From an uncultured Oxalobacter sp. (lineage in GTDB: Bacteria > Pseudomonadota > Gammaproteobacteria > Burkholderiales > Burkholderiaceae_D), in NCBI GenBank assembly GCA_934277985.1, contig CAKQWF010000001.1:372001-436000 (forward strand): 64,000 nt of DNA, in the 5' to 3' direction. The position numbers were made by a program, and so were the translations under genes. This document shows positions 26,939-36,521 of this stretch, piece by piece (the stretch's first letter is position 1; each line of letters starts with the position of its first letter). The notes beneath the pieces were generated by a model. The model did no database searches. It worked only from the letters and a program-made list of their open reading frames with translations, and was not told the origin of the DNA.

Positions 26939-28363
26939 ATGAGTGTGGACTTCGATGTGGCTGTGATCGGTGGCGGGCCGGGCGGATATATCGCAGCGAT
27001 CCGCGCCGCGCAGCTGGGCATGAAAACGGTGTGTATCGACGACTGGAAAACGGATGGCAAACCGGCGCCTGGCGGTACGTGCACCAATGTGGGATGCATT
27101 CCGTCCAAGGCGCTTCTGGAAGCGTCGGCGCATTACGAAATGGCCCGTGACGGACTGGGGCATTTCGGTGTCGATATCCGTGGTGTCGGGCTGGATATGG
27201 CGCGCATGCAGGCACGGCGTGTTTCCATCGTGCGGCAAAGCAACGATGGCATCGCTTTTCTGTTCCGCAAGAACAAGGTCACGTTTTTCAACGGTACCGC
27301 CACGTTCGCGGGGTGCCGCGACGGGGAATACCGGATCGGTGTGACGGGTGACGAGGTGCGGCAGTTCACTTGCACGCATGTCATCGTCGCGACCGGCTCG
27401 AAGCCGCGTCCCTGGCCGGGCGTGCCGTTCGATGAAAAGCGGGTATTGTCCAATACCGGTGTGCTGGCGATGGATGCCGTTCCGGAGACGCTGGCGATCA
27501 TCGGGGCGGGTGTCGTCGGACTGGAAATGGGGTCTGTCTGGCGGCGGCTGGGGTCTGCCGTGACGCTGTTCGAGGCACAGCCGACGCTTTTGGCCGGAGC
27601 TGACCGGCAAATCGCGCAGGAAGCGCAAAAACAGCTGACCCGGCAGGGACTGACGATTTATACCGGCGCGATGGTACGGAAGGTCAAACCGGTCAACGGC
27701 GGCGTCGCCATCGAATACGACGACGTGCAGGGCCAGGTGAAAAAGGCAGTATTCGACAAATTGCTGGTTTCCATCGGCAGAACGCCCTATACGGACGGAC
27801 TGGGCGCGGAAAACGTCGGGCTGGCACTGGACGAGCGCGGCTTTGTCAAAGTGGATGGCATGTGCCGTACGAACCTGAAAAACGTCTGGGCCATCGGCGA
27901 CGTGGTGCGCGGGCCGATGCTGGCGCACAAGGCCGAGGAAGAAGGCGTGGCCGTGGCCGAACGTATCGCCGGCAAGTACGGGCATGTCGATTACCGCAAC
28001 ATTCCCTGGGTGGTCTATACCCATCCGGAAATCGCATGGGCTGGCAAGACCGAGGAAGAACTGGCGGCGCAGGGGACAGCTTTCCGCACCGGGATGTTCC
28101 CGTTCATGGCCAACGGGCGGGCACGGACGATGGGTTCGACCGAAGGTTTCGTCAAGATCATCGCCGATGCCTCGACCGATGAAGTGCTGGGCGTCCACAT
28201 GATCGGACCGATGGTTTCCGAACTGATCGCCGAGGCGGTCATGGCGATGACGTTCAAGGCGACGTCCGAAGACATCGCCCGTATTTGCCATGCCCATCCG
28301 ACGCTTTCCGAAACGGTGCATGAAGCGGCGCTGGCCGTCGATGGCAGGGCGCTCAATATGTGA
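26939..28363 (+). CDS. lpdA: Dihydrolipoyl dehydrogenase (E3)
   Basis: Flavoprotein disulfide reductase of 474 aa that reoxidises the E2 lipoyl group. FAD-binding AVIGGGPGGYIAAIRAAQLG, redox Cys pair in GGTCTNVGCIPSKALL, NAD-binding AIIGAGVVGLEMGSVWRRLG, second FAD motif NVWAIGDVVRGPMLAHKAEEEG, and catalytic His-Glu in CHAHPTLSETVHEA. Ribosome site AAGGACAGGA. Last gene of the odh operon. Confidence 0.97.
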   Translation: MSVDFDVAVIGGGPGGYIAAIRAAQLGMKTVCIDDWKTDGKPAPGGTCTNVGCIPSKALLEASAHYEMARDGLGHFGVDIRGVGLDMARMQARRVSIVRQSNDGIAFLFRKNKVTFFNGTATFAGCRDGEYRIGVTGDEVRQFTCTHVIVATGSKPRPWPGVPFDEKRVLSNTGVLAMDAVPETLAIIGAGVVGLEMGSVWRRLGSAVTLFEAQPTLLAGADRQIAQEAQKQLTRQGLTIYTGAMVRKVKPVNGGVAIEYDDVQGQVKKAVFDKLLVSIGRTPYTDGLGAENVGLALDERGFVKVDGMCRTNLKNVWAIGDVVRGPMLAHKAEEEGVAVAERIAGKYGHVDYRNIPWVVYTHPEIAWAGKTEEELAAQGTAFRTGMFPFMANGRARTMGSTEGFVKIIADASTDEVLGVHMIGPMVSELIAEAVMAMTFKATSEDIARICHAHPTLSETVHEAALAVDGRALNM

Positions 28364-28687
28364 CGTGCGTTTTCCGTCCGGCAGGTGGCGACGTTTTTCC
28401 TGCCGGATGGCCGCTTTCCGGAACAGGCATGCCGGTGAATATCGGCAAGCCTGTCTTTGTCATCGCCAGATGCGGCGACAGGCACGGCATGGCCGCCGTG
28501 AAAACTTTTCGGCCGGCATCAGATATTTCTCGTGTTTTCTTTTCTCTTTCCGTTTTCCTGACATACTCGGCATGCCCGTGCATGCCGCCTGTTTCTGACA
28601 GGCGGGTGGTTTGTCGTTTCCGGTACGGTGCAAGTGCCGGCGGCATGTGTGCGGGCGAGGTTTTGCCGATTTGTCCTGCAATCATGA
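28364..28687. other. Intergenic region after lpdA
   Basis: About 320 bases before a terminator-like hairpin. No coding sequence, RNA gene or clear promoter could be supported. It contains short CCGGAA/TTCCGG-type repeats only. Confidence 0.4.
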
Positions 28688-28725
28688 CATCCGTTAATGC
28701 TGCGTATTAACGGATGTTTGTTTTT
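28688..28725 (+). terminator. Strong hairpin with T tract upstream of recombinase
   Basis: Perfect 11-bp inverted repeat CATCCGTTAAT/ATTAACGGATG (28688-28698, 28706-28716), 7-nt loop, followed by TTTGTTTTT. Best read as a terminator for the odh operon, although 325 bases past lpdA; because a tyrosine recombinase starts 107 bases later, a recombination site is the alternative. Confidence 0.65.
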
Positions 28726-28832
28726 GGACAGCGGCAGGTTTTGAATCGACAACGATGATAACGGTGATGGGCAAAAGGGTTTTCCGGAAATTTGTCCTTG
28801 CCGTTTTCATTGCCATGAAAGGATTATCGAGA

Positions 28833-29828
28833 ATGGGTACATCAATCGCATCTGTTTCCGTCAACGCCGCTTTTTTCGAGGAGCTGGTTTTCCGTTTTCT
28901 GCATTCGTCGGAGTTCAGTCCGACGACGGTGCGGACATACCGGACGGCACTCAAGACGTTTTTCGGCTGGCTGGCTGATTCAGGTATCGAGGTGCCGGGA
29001 AAAGATCATGTCATATCCTGGAAAATGTATCTCAGGGAACGTCATTCCCTGTCCACGGTGCAGACATACCTGGCATCCATACGCCTGTTTTTCAAATGGA
29101 CCGCACAACAGGGGATGTATGCCGATATCGCCGCATCCGTGAAAAACGTCAGGGTAGGGCATCTTCCCAAACGGGATTTTCTGCTGCCGGAACAGGTGCT
29201 GAAATTGTTGAAAACCGCACAGTCCGGTCCGTTCGCATTGCGTGACTATACGATGATCCTGTTGATGGTGACATGCGGTTTGCGGGTTTCGGAAGTCGCG
29301 CGTGCCGATGTGGGGGATATCAGGAATTCCGGCGGCGGAACCGTCCTTTATATCCACGGCAAGGGACGGGACGGCAAGACGGATCTGGTCAATGTCCCGA
29401 AACAGGTGGCTTCCGCGCTCAGCCGGTATCTGGCATCGCGATCCGGGCTGACGATGCATTCCCCGTTGTTTGTCTCGGTCAGCCACAACAATCACGATGG
29501 ACGTTTGTCGGTACGCAGCGTCAGCCGTATCGTGAAAAAACTTCTGGAACGTTCCGGATTCAAAGACAGCCTGATTACGGCGCATTCGTTGCGCCATACG
29601 GCGGTGACGATTTCGCTGACGGCAGGTGCGACGCTTCAGCAGGTGCAACAGTTTGCACGGCACAGTCTGATCGTGACGACGCAGATTTATGCGCACAATC
29701 TGGAGCAGTGTCGCAATCCCTGTTCGGCCAAGATCGTCAGCCAGATCATGCAAAGCGCCCGTTCCGGCCGTACCAGAAACCGGTATCGCTACGAGGATGA
29801 ATGGACTGCGGAAATGACGAAAGACTGA
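28833..29828 (+). CDS. Tyrosine recombinase / integrase
   Basis: 331 aa from ATG 28833 (AAAGGA upstream). N-terminal core-binding domain with SPTTVRTYRTALKTFFGWLADSG, catalytic domain with Arg in TCGLRVSEVARADVGDI, Lys in GKGRDGKTDLVNVP, His-x-x-Arg in HSLRHTAVTISLTAG, His in QQFARHS and nucleophile Tyr in TTQIYAHN. All catalytic residues are present. It lacks neighbouring phage or transposon genes, and is larger and more divergent than XerC/XerD, so it may be a relic or a stand-alone recombinase. Confidence 0.9.
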   Translation: MGTSIASVSVNAAFFEELVFRFLHSSEFSPTTVRTYRTALKTFFGWLADSGIEVPGKDHVISWKMYLRERHSLSTVQTYLASIRLFFKWTAQQGMYADIAASVKNVRVGHLPKRDFLLPEQVLKLLKTAQSGPFALRDYTMILLMVTCGLRVSEVARADVGDIRNSGGGTVLYIHGKGRDGKTDLVNVPKQVASALSRYLASRSGLTMHSPLFVSVSHNNHDGRLSVRSVSRIVKKLLERSGFKDSLITAHSLRHTAVTISLTAGATLQQVQQFARHSLIVTTQIYAHNLEQCRNPCSAKIVSQIMQSARSGRTRNRYRYEDEWTAEMTKD

Positions 29829-29854
29829 CGGCAGAACCGGTGTTTCCGGCGGGA

Positions 29855-30811
29855 TTACCCGGAAATGCCGGTTGTACCTCCCGGTGTGAAAAACGTTTTT
29901 CTGGCCTTTTGCGCGTCGCGGGAGGGTGATTCGCCGAAAAAGCGTTTGTATTCCCGGCTGAACTGCTTGACGTTTTCATAGCCGACGGCAAGGGCGGCGC
30001 TGGAGACGTACTGTTTTTCGACGAGCATGAGTCGCTGGGCTTCATGCAGGCGAAGCTGTTTCTGGTATTGCAGGGGGGAAAGCAGGGTGATTTCACGGAA
30101 ATGACGGTAAAACGTCGAGGGTGCCATATTCACCTGCCGTGCCAGATCGTCGATACGCAAGGGGTCGCGGTAATGTTCGCGCAGCCAGCTGACGGCACGG
30201 GCGATCTGGTTGCCGCGTGTACCGGCGGTATTGACTTGCCGCAGCAGTTTTCCCTGGTGTCCCATCAGCATCCGGCAATGGATTTCCTCGATGATGAGCG
30301 GTGCCAGATGGGGGATGTATTCCGGTTTGTCGAGTAACGCGACCAGACGGGCGAAGGCGTCGAGTACGTCGATGTCGATATCGGCGACGGAGATGTTTTC
30401 CGAGGTTTCCGTTTCCGGCGCAACGGTGCAGTCCGGCACGATGTCCCGTGCGAAACGCGCGGCGAGATAACGATCCACTTCCAGCGAGACCGACAGGAAG
30501 GGTTTTTCCGGGCTGGCTTTCGTGAAGTAGTTGACGCTTGGGACTTCCACGCTGTGAACCAGACAGTCGCCCTCTTCGTAATGGTATTCTCGGTCGCCCA
30601 GAAAAGAATTGCGTTGTCCCTGAATGACGGCGGTGATGGCGGGGGGATAAAAGCAGTTTTCCGACAGGTAGTCCCAGTCACGCCGATAGAGAATAAGTCC
30701 CTTGATGGCAGTGGGCCAGTTGCCGGGCGCAGGCATGCGCGGCAGGATTTTTTCCGCGATCAGGCGGTTCAGTTCGGCGATACGTTGCCGTGAAGTGTCG
30801 GTGGCGGTCAT
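29855..30811 (-). CDS. AraC-family transcriptional regulator (AraC_N type)
   Basis: 318 aa. N-terminal domain of the YqhC-like kind (LYRRDWDYLSENCFYPPAITAVIQGQRNSFLGDREYHYEEGDCLVHSVEVP), then two helix-turn-helix units: DPLRIDDLARQVNMAPSTFYRHFREITLLSPLQYQKQLRLHEA and VSSAALAVGYENVKQFSREYKRFFGESP. It is divergent from the FUSC exporter gene with about 200 bases between them, and may regulate it. Confidence 0.92.
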   Translation of the reverse strand: MTATDTSRQRIAELNRLIAEKILPRMPAPGNWPTAIKGLILYRRDWDYLSENCFYPPAITAVIQGQRNSFLGDREYHYEEGDCLVHSVEVPSVNYFTKASPEKPFLSVSLEVDRYLAARFARDIVPDCTVAPETETSENISVADIDIDVLDAFARLVALLDKPEYIPHLAPLIIEEIHCRMLMGHQGKLLRQVNTAGTRGNQIARAVSWLREHYRDPLRIDDLARQVNMAPSTFYRHFREITLLSPLQYQKQLRLHEAQRLMLVEKQYVSSAALAVGYENVKQFSREYKRFFGESPSRDAQKARKTFFTPGGTTGISG

Positions 30812-31011
30812 GACAGGGGCATACAGTTCGGGATAATGACGTTTTATCAGAAATCCGGGCGTTGCGGGACGTCATGGCAGGAATGTGCACCCAATGGGTA
30901 CGATCGTGTGTCCCGTTCGGGCAGGATCGCTCCTATAGTTTTCCCCCGTGGCGGCAGGGTCGCTCCAGTCATGCAGTCTGCCGTATGGAAAACGATCTGC
31001 CTGGGCCTGTC

Positions 31012-33120
31012 ATGCAAAACCGGATTACACGGGACGATATCCTTTTTTCACTCAAGAGCTTCGCGGCGGCGATGCTGGCCTTGTATCTGGCCTTCCGTCT
31101 GGGGTTGCCGCGCCCGTTCTGGTCGCTGATTTCGGCCTATGTCGTTTCACAGCCGTTTTCCGGAACGACACGTTCCAAGGCGGTTTACCGTGTGGCGGGG
31201 ACCGTCGCCGGAGCGGTGCTGACGGTGCTGGTGGTACCGCGTTTCGTCGGATATCCCGTATTGCTGGCGCTGATTTTCAGTGCGTGGATCGGCGTGTGCC
31301 TGTATGTTTCCCTGCTGGACAGGACGCCGCGTGCCTATGCGTTCATGCTGGCGGGGTATTCCGTTCCGATCATCGCCTTGCCGATTCTGGCGGATGTGTC
31401 ACAGTTCAGTGAGGCCATGTTGTTCGAGGCGTCGCTGGCACGGGTGGAAGAAATCGTGCTGGGTATCGTCTGTTCCGCACTGGTGCACAGTCTGGTATTG
31501 CCCAAGAGAATCGACCGGACGGCGCTGGAACGGCTCGATGTCGTCCTCAGGGATGTCAGGCAATGGGTGTGGGATATCCTGTCGGACAATTCCGGAAACA
31601 GCAAGGTGGAATTGCACCGGCTGTCGCAGACGATATCGGAATTGCGGACGCTGGTGACTCATTTGTCGTTCGATACCTCCAATGTTCGCTGGATCGTCGG
31701 GCTGGTGACCGAATTGCAAAACCGGTTTTCCACCCTGTTGCCGGTGCTGGCGACGGTCAGGGACAGGCTGGAAGTGATCCGGCGCGAAGAAAACGGCGTT
31801 TTGCCCGAAGCATGGCAAAAAGTGTTGCTCGCCATGCGCGACTGGATCGGAACGGGTGATAGCGGCGACATGGGGCGTGTCGTGGTTTTGCAAAAGGAAA
31901 TCGACCGGATCATGCCGGTGATCCGTCCGGGAGCCGGTATGCGGGAAATGATGTACGTCAATCTGGGGATGGAATTGCAGCGTCTGCTCAACGAGGGGGA
32001 ACGCTGTTTCGATTTGCGTCGCCAGATCGATGAGGGAATGGCGGGAAAAACGCCCCCGATCGCCCGTCGTCCGGTCAAGACATCTGCCGTATCGCTGTTC
32101 GTCGATCGTCGTATCGCGCTGGTTTCGGCGCTGGCCGCCGGACTGGCGCAAGGGCTTTCATGCCTGTTCTGGATGGTTTCGGGCTGGCCAAATGGAGTGA
32201 GCGTTCCGGTCAATGCGGGGATCTATTGCATGTTTTTCGCTTCGCTGGACAATCCCTTGCCGGCCATCCGGCTGCAATTCATCTATATCACCTTGTCCAC
32301 ATTGACGGCGGGGCTGTATCTTTTGCTGCTCTTGCCTTCGGCGCACAGTTTCGAGATGCTGATGCTGGTGTTCGCGCCGTTTTTGCTGTTGATGAATATA
32401 TTGATGGTCAAGCCGGCGACCGCCATGCGTGCCACACCGTTCATGATGCTGACGATTTGTTCCATGACCATGTTCGACACCGGTACGGCGGACATGACCA
32501 CGTTCATCAATACCGAGCTGAGCCAGTCCATCGGTATCGGCATGTCCCTGTTTTGCACCTGGATGTTCCGCGTCGTCAATGTCACGGCGGTGACGCGGCG
32601 GCTGGCGCGGCATATGTGGGGCGATATCGCGCAGTTGGGTGATGCTTCCCGCGTGCCGTCCATGATCGCGATGTCGGTGAAGATGGTCGACGGCATCAGC
32701 CTTTTGGTGCCGAGGCTGACGCAGCTGGAAAAAACCCGGCATCTTGCCGTTTCCGATGGTCTGTCGGCCAACGGTATTCTTTCCGATTTGTGCATCGGGC
32801 TGAATATGGCAAGGTTGCTCCGGCTTGAAAGAAGGCTGGCGACAAGCGGGGTGCGCGTCAGACCGCTGCTGGGCGAACTGGCATCGTATTACCGTGAAAA
32901 AGCCGCCGGACGGCCTGTCGCACGTGAACGGATACGCGGCATGCTGGATGATTTGCTGGCGCAAACGGCGGATATGACGGGCGGTTCCCTGCAAAAAATG
33001 GCGGTTTCGGCCTTGTCGGGGATATGGCGTGACCTGTTTTTGCATGAGGACATCGTTCCCGATATGCCGGGACAAGCCGGGGATGGCCGGGGGCGTATGC
33101 TGGCGGCGGGCGGACAGTGA
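31012..33120 (+). CDS. FUSC-family (AaeB-like) inner-membrane exporter
   Basis: About 702 aa. It has the FUSC layout: an N-terminal block of about six membrane segments (FAAAMLALYLAFRLGLPRPFWSLISAYVV, a strong signature), a long cytoplasmic middle, then a second block of about six segments (SVPVNAGIYCMFFASLDNPLPAI onward) and a C-terminal helical domain. Relatives efflux aromatic acids, usually with an AaeA membrane-fusion partner, which is not seen next door. ATG 31012 is favoured by family alignment; ATG 30985 is the alternative. Confidence 0.88.
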   Translation: MQNRITRDDILFSLKSFAAAMLALYLAFRLGLPRPFWSLISAYVVSQPFSGTTRSKAVYRVAGTVAGAVLTVLVVPRFVGYPVLLALIFSAWIGVCLYVSLLDRTPRAYAFMLAGYSVPIIALPILADVSQFSEAMLFEASLARVEEIVLGIVCSALVHSLVLPKRIDRTALERLDVVLRDVRQWVWDILSDNSGNSKVELHRLSQTISELRTLVTHLSFDTSNVRWIVGLVTELQNRFSTLLPVLATVRDRLEVIRREENGVLPEAWQKVLLAMRDWIGTGDSGDMGRVVVLQKEIDRIMPVIRPGAGMREMMYVNLGMELQRLLNEGERCFDLRRQIDEGMAGKTPPIARRPVKTSAVSLFVDRRIALVSALAAGLAQGLSCLFWMVSGWPNGVSVPVNAGIYCMFFASLDNPLPAIRLQFIYITLSTLTAGLYLLLLLPSAHSFEMLMLVFAPFLLLMNILMVKPATAMRATPFMMLTICSMTMFDTGTADMTTFINTELSQSIGIGMSLFCTWMFRVVNVTAVTRRLARHMWGDIAQLGDASRVPSMIAMSVKMVDGISLLVPRLTQLEKTRHLAVSDGLSANGILSDLCIGLNMARLLRLERRLATSGVRVRPLLGELASYYREKAAGRPVARERIRGMLDDLLAQTADMTGGSLQKMAVSALSGIWRDLFLHEDIVPDMPGQAGDGRGRMLAAGGQ

Positions 33121-33237
33121 GCGGTGACGGGAAACACGTCTCGATGTCAGGCGGAAGGCAAAAATTTTAATGGTAAAATGACGCATCCGGCGCGGCAGGC
33201 GTCCGGAGTCATGATGCCATATGGACAGGAGTGCGAG

Positions 33238-34035
33238 TTGAAACCTTCGGAAGTTTCGGAAAAGTTGCCGTGCGAAAAAGCGACGTCTCTTCGGACAGGC
33301 ATTGGCCGTCGCCTGTTGTGCGCGGTTGCCGGCGTGATGTTGTTGTGGCAGGCGGTTTTGCCTGTCCATGCGGAAGTTTTCGAGGATGATCACGATAAAG
33401 AACGCGTCCAGGAATCTCTGTGGGTGCAGCAAAAGGTCGGCCCTGACGTTGCGGCCATTCTGGCGCATTATCCTGCCGGTTCGATCGATTCGGTCAAAAA
33501 GGCCGATCAGGTACTGGAGATCATCCGTATCGAGAAACAGAATATCAATGCACGTTTGTATAACGAAAAACTGTTGTGCAACGAAAAGTTTTTCGTTTAC
33601 ATGTGCTATGACGAGGCGGAAGAACGGCGCCGGATCGATTGGCAGGCGTTATATATGCTGGAACTCGAAGCCAAGCGTTTCAAGCGCAGCGACAAGATCA
33701 GGCAGCGTGATCTGGCGCTCGATCGGCGTGAACTCAAGGAAGAGGCCGATGCCACGCAGCGGGCCGAGAGCCTGAGGGCGCATGAAGAACGGGTCAGACG
33801 GGTTCAGGAACGCGAGGCGAAGCGTGAGGCGGCCGCACGTGGCGTGACCGATACACCGGACGAACGTCATTCTGGCAACCTGATGACTCCGGCTGAAAAG
33901 GCGGAAAACGTCCGCGAGTACGAGGCCAAACAGGAAGAATCGGCAAGACGTCTGGAAAGAGTGGAACGCAAGCGCGCGGAAACGCAGAAAAAACGCGACA
34001 AGAAAGCCGCCGAAGAAGCACAGGATGCACAATAG
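33238..34035 (+). CDS. Secreted coiled-coil protein of unknown function
   Basis: 265 aa from TTG 33238, with AGGAG 7 bases upstream; no ATG in the frame has a ribosome site. Signal peptide RRLLCAVAGVMLLWQAVLPVHA, cleavage before EVF. The mature part has two Cys in LLCNEKFFVYMCYDEAEERRR, probably a disulfide, then a long charged coiled coil rich in Arg, Glu and Lys to the end. The Cys-pair followed by an Arg-rich helix resembles a conserved periplasmic family of unknown function in Burkholderiales (from memory). Confidence 0.7.
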   Translation: MKPSEVSEKLPCEKATSLRTGIGRRLLCAVAGVMLLWQAVLPVHAEVFEDDHDKERVQESLWVQQKVGPDVAAILAHYPAGSIDSVKKADQVLEIIRIEKQNINARLYNEKLLCNEKFFVYMCYDEAEERRRIDWQALYMLELEAKRFKRSDKIRQRDLALDRRELKEEADATQRAESLRAHEERVRRVQEREAKREAAARGVTDTPDERHSGNLMTPAEKAENVREYEAKQEESARRLERVERKRAETQKKRDKKAAEEAQDAQ

Positions 34036-34101
34036 CGTTTGCCGAACCCTGCGACGGCAGGTATGCCTGCCTGACGGGATGAGTGCCGAAAGGAGGGAAA
34101 T

Positions 34102-34770
34102 ATGAAACGGATACTGGCGTTGCTGGTTCTGGCATGGGGTGTTTTTGCGGGAGGAATGGCGATGGCGATGGACAAACCGGCGGTCATGGTGTTGCTGGCA
34201 CCCGGATTCGAGGAAGGCGAAACGGTCGAGATTCTGGATGTGTTGCGACGTGGCGGCTTTTCGGTCGATGCCGTGAGTACGGCGGGCGAATGGGTGACCG
34301 GCGGGCATGCGATCACGATACGCGCCGACAAGGTACTCGGCCGGGATAACGGCGATTTCCTGCATTACGACATGATCGTTTTGCCGGGCGGCTGGGATGG
34401 TGTGGCCCATTTGCAGGACGATACGCGGGTGCTGGAGCTGGTCCGGCATTATGACCGTTCCGGCAAATTCGTGGCGGCCATGTGCGCCGGCCCCAATGTG
34501 CTGGCGAAAGCCGGTATTCTGGCGGGGCGGAAGATGACGGCCTATCCCGGTGACCGGACGGAACCGTTTTACCGCGATGCAACATATCTTTCCGATACCG
34601 TGGTGCGTGACGGCAAGCTGATTACGAGCCGCGGGCCTGGAACGGCATTGCCTTTCGCTTTCGCGCTGGTCGATGCACTGGGCGGCGACAGCGCGGCAAT
34701 CAAACGTTCGTTTCTCTATGACGAAATGAAGGCATGGCCGGACGGACTGGCGAATGCACCGGCGAAGTGA
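34102..34770 (+). CDS. DJ-1/PfpI-family protein with signal peptide
   Basis: 222 aa. N-terminal MKRILALLVLAWGVFAGGMAMA is a signal peptide, unusual for this mostly cytoplasmic family. The DJ-1 core follows: VMVLLAPGFEEGETVEILDVLRRGGFSVDAVS with the acidic residue, IVLPGGWDGVAHLQDD, and the nucleophile elbow VAAMCAGPNVLAKAG with the reactive Cys. Possible roles are chaperone, deglycase-like or redox sensing in the periplasm; none is shown. Followed by a strong terminator. Confidence 0.88.
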   Translation: MKRILALLVLAWGVFAGGMAMAMDKPAVMVLLAPGFEEGETVEILDVLRRGGFSVDAVSTAGEWVTGGHAITIRADKVLGRDNGDFLHYDMIVLPGGWDGVAHLQDDTRVLELVRHYDRSGKFVAAMCAGPNVLAKAGILAGRKMTAYPGDRTEPFYRDATYLSDTVVRDGKLITSRGPGTALPFAFALVDALGGDSAAIKRSFLYDEMKAWPDGLANAPAK

Positions 34771-34792
34771 CGGTAAAATTACGGACAATTGC

Positions 34793-34825
34793 AACGGGGA
34801 AGGCTTGCCGCCTTCCCCGTTTTTT
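34793..34825 (+). terminator. Terminator after DJ-1 family gene
   Basis: Twelve-bp stem of AACGGGGAAGGC type with 5-nt loop and six T residues, between convergent genes. Confidence 0.93.
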
Positions 34826-34849
34826 CTTCCCTGTGTGATGTCGGGTGTT

Positions 34850-36502
34850 TCAGGAGCGAACCGGTACGGTTGCTGCCGGGGTGGCAGGCGTCGCCGGTAC
34901 AGCAGGTGCAGAGGGTACGGTGGATGTCGCCGGTTGTTGCGCCGGCGCTTTTTCCGCCGGTTGTGTCGTATTGGAAGGGATAGCCGCACTGCCGGTGGTT
35001 TGCGACGCGGGAGCCGTCGGGGGCGGGGTTGCGGTCCCGGTTGCCGGCGTATCGGTCGCGGGGGTATCCCACTGGCCGCCGATGGCGGCGATCAGGCCAA
35101 CGCTGCTGGTGAACTGGCGCTTGCGGATATCCCAGAGGGTGTTTTCGGCGGAAATACGGTTGTTTTCGGCGACGAGCAGATCCAGATAGCTGACGACGCC
35201 TGCACGGTATTGGTTGCGCGTGATCGTCTCCGAGCGGATGGCGGCGGCGACGGCGGCGCTTTGCATGTCGGATTCATCGCCGAGCATGGCTTGTGCCGCG
35301 AGATAGTCTTCCACTTCCTGAAAAGCGGTCAGTACTTGCTGGCGGTAGGCGGCGACGGTTTCGTCATAGGCGGCTATCGCTTCGTCTGTCTGTGCGCTGC
35401 GCAATCCGGCATCGAAGATCGTGAGGGCGATGGCCGGGCCGATCGACCAGATGCGGTTCGGTACGGTAAAGAGGTCGCCGAAAGACGGGCCGTTCCAGCC
35501 GCCGGTGGCAGAGAGCGTCAGCGACGGGAAAAAGGCCGATTTCGCCACGCCGATCAATGCATTGGCTTCGGCGACGCGGCGTTCGGCAGCGGCGATGTCG
35601 GGACGGCGCTGGAGCAGAAGGGACGGTACGCCGGCCGGAATTTGCGGCAGGTACGGATCGGCTTTCGCAGCAGGCAGCGAAAAGGTGGCGGGCGGCTGAC
35701 CGATGGACACGGCGATGGCGTGTTCGAGCTGGGCGCGTGCCAGTTTCGAGTCGATAGTCGAAGCCTGTGCGCTCTTGAGCTGGCTTTCGGCCTGTGCCAC
35801 GCTGGCATCGGACACCAGACCGGCGTTGTACTGGTTGATTGTCAGTTTCAGCGATTCGGCGAGCAGTTTTTCACTTTCTTCCAGCCGGATGATTTGCCGG
35901 TCCGTGACGATCAGTTCCAGATAGGCGGTCGCCAGCTGTGCCTGCGACGACAGTTTTACCGCTTCCAGTTGCGCCTTGCTGGCCTGTTCACTGGCTTCGC
36001 CCGCCTCGATATTGCGGCGGATGCCGCCCCAAAGATCGACTTCCCAGCTCAGGGTGCCGACAAGCTGGTTTTCGTTGGAGACTTTCATCGAATTGTTCGA
36101 CAGGACGCCACGTGAGCGGTTGGCATCCATCGAGAGTGTCGGGAACAGGGCCGATTCTGCCTGACGCAGCATGGCTTGTGCCTGCCGGTATTGCGCTTCG
36201 GACTGGGCGATGGTCAGGTTTTGCCGGTTGTGCAGTTCCATCAGGCGATCCAGTTCAGGGTCATGAAAAACCCGCCACCATTGTCCGCGCGGATATTCGT
36301 CGGCCGGTTTGGCGGTTTTCCACAAGCTGTCTTCCTTGTAGGCCGTCGGGATGTCGGTGTCGGGGCGGACATAGTCAGGACCGACGGTGCAACCGCCCAG
36401 CAGGGCGGCGGCCAGCGCGAGCGGGAGCGCAAGCCTTGCGGTTTTCGGCATGGCAAGTCGTGTTTTCGACAAGAGCGTGCGGGATGGCAAATCGGTAGTC
36501 AT
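34850..36502 (-). CDS. Outer-membrane efflux lipoprotein (OprM/NodT family)
   Basis: 550 aa from ATG 36502 (AGGATAATGCC upstream). Lipobox LLGGC and the NodT-family start TVGPDYVRPDTDIPTAY are followed by two OEP repeats; GLVSDASVAQAESQLKSAQ and GVVSYLDLLVAENN are conserved helical segments. It forms the trimeric channel for the adjacent RND pump. The last 75 residues are a low-complexity Ala/Pro/Thr tail absent from typical members. Last gene of mdtABC-OMF, 19 bases after mdtC. Confidence 0.93.
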   Translation of the reverse strand: MTTDLPSRTLLSKTRLAMPKTARLALPLALAAALLGGCTVGPDYVRPDTDIPTAYKEDSLWKTAKPADEYPRGQWWRVFHDPELDRLMELHNRQNLTIAQSEAQYRQAQAMLRQAESALFPTLSMDANRSRGVLSNNSMKVSNENQLVGTLSWEVDLWGGIRRNIEAGEASEQASKAQLEAVKLSSQAQLATAYLELIVTDRQIIRLEESEKLLAESLKLTINQYNAGLVSDASVAQAESQLKSAQASTIDSKLARAQLEHAIAVSIGQPPATFSLPAAKADPYLPQIPAGVPSLLLQRRPDIAAAERRVAEANALIGVAKSAFFPSLTLSATGGWNGPSFGDLFTVPNRIWSIGPAIALTIFDAGLRSAQTDEAIAAYDETVAAYRQQVLTAFQEVEDYLAAQAMLGDESDMQSAAVAAAIRSETITRNQYRAGVVSYLDLLVAENNRISAENTLWDIRKRQFTSSVGLIAAIGGQWDTPATDTPATGTATPPPTAPASQTTGSAAIPSNTTQPAEKAPAQQPATSTVPSAPAVPATPATPAATVPVRS

Positions 36503-36521
36503 GGCATTATCCTGTGTCGTT

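Noticed and set aside
25583..28321. 912-residue minus-strand ORF across odhB and lpdA
   Set aside because: Antisense to two certain genes, His/Arg-rich, no domain; it arises from codon bias in GC-rich DNA.
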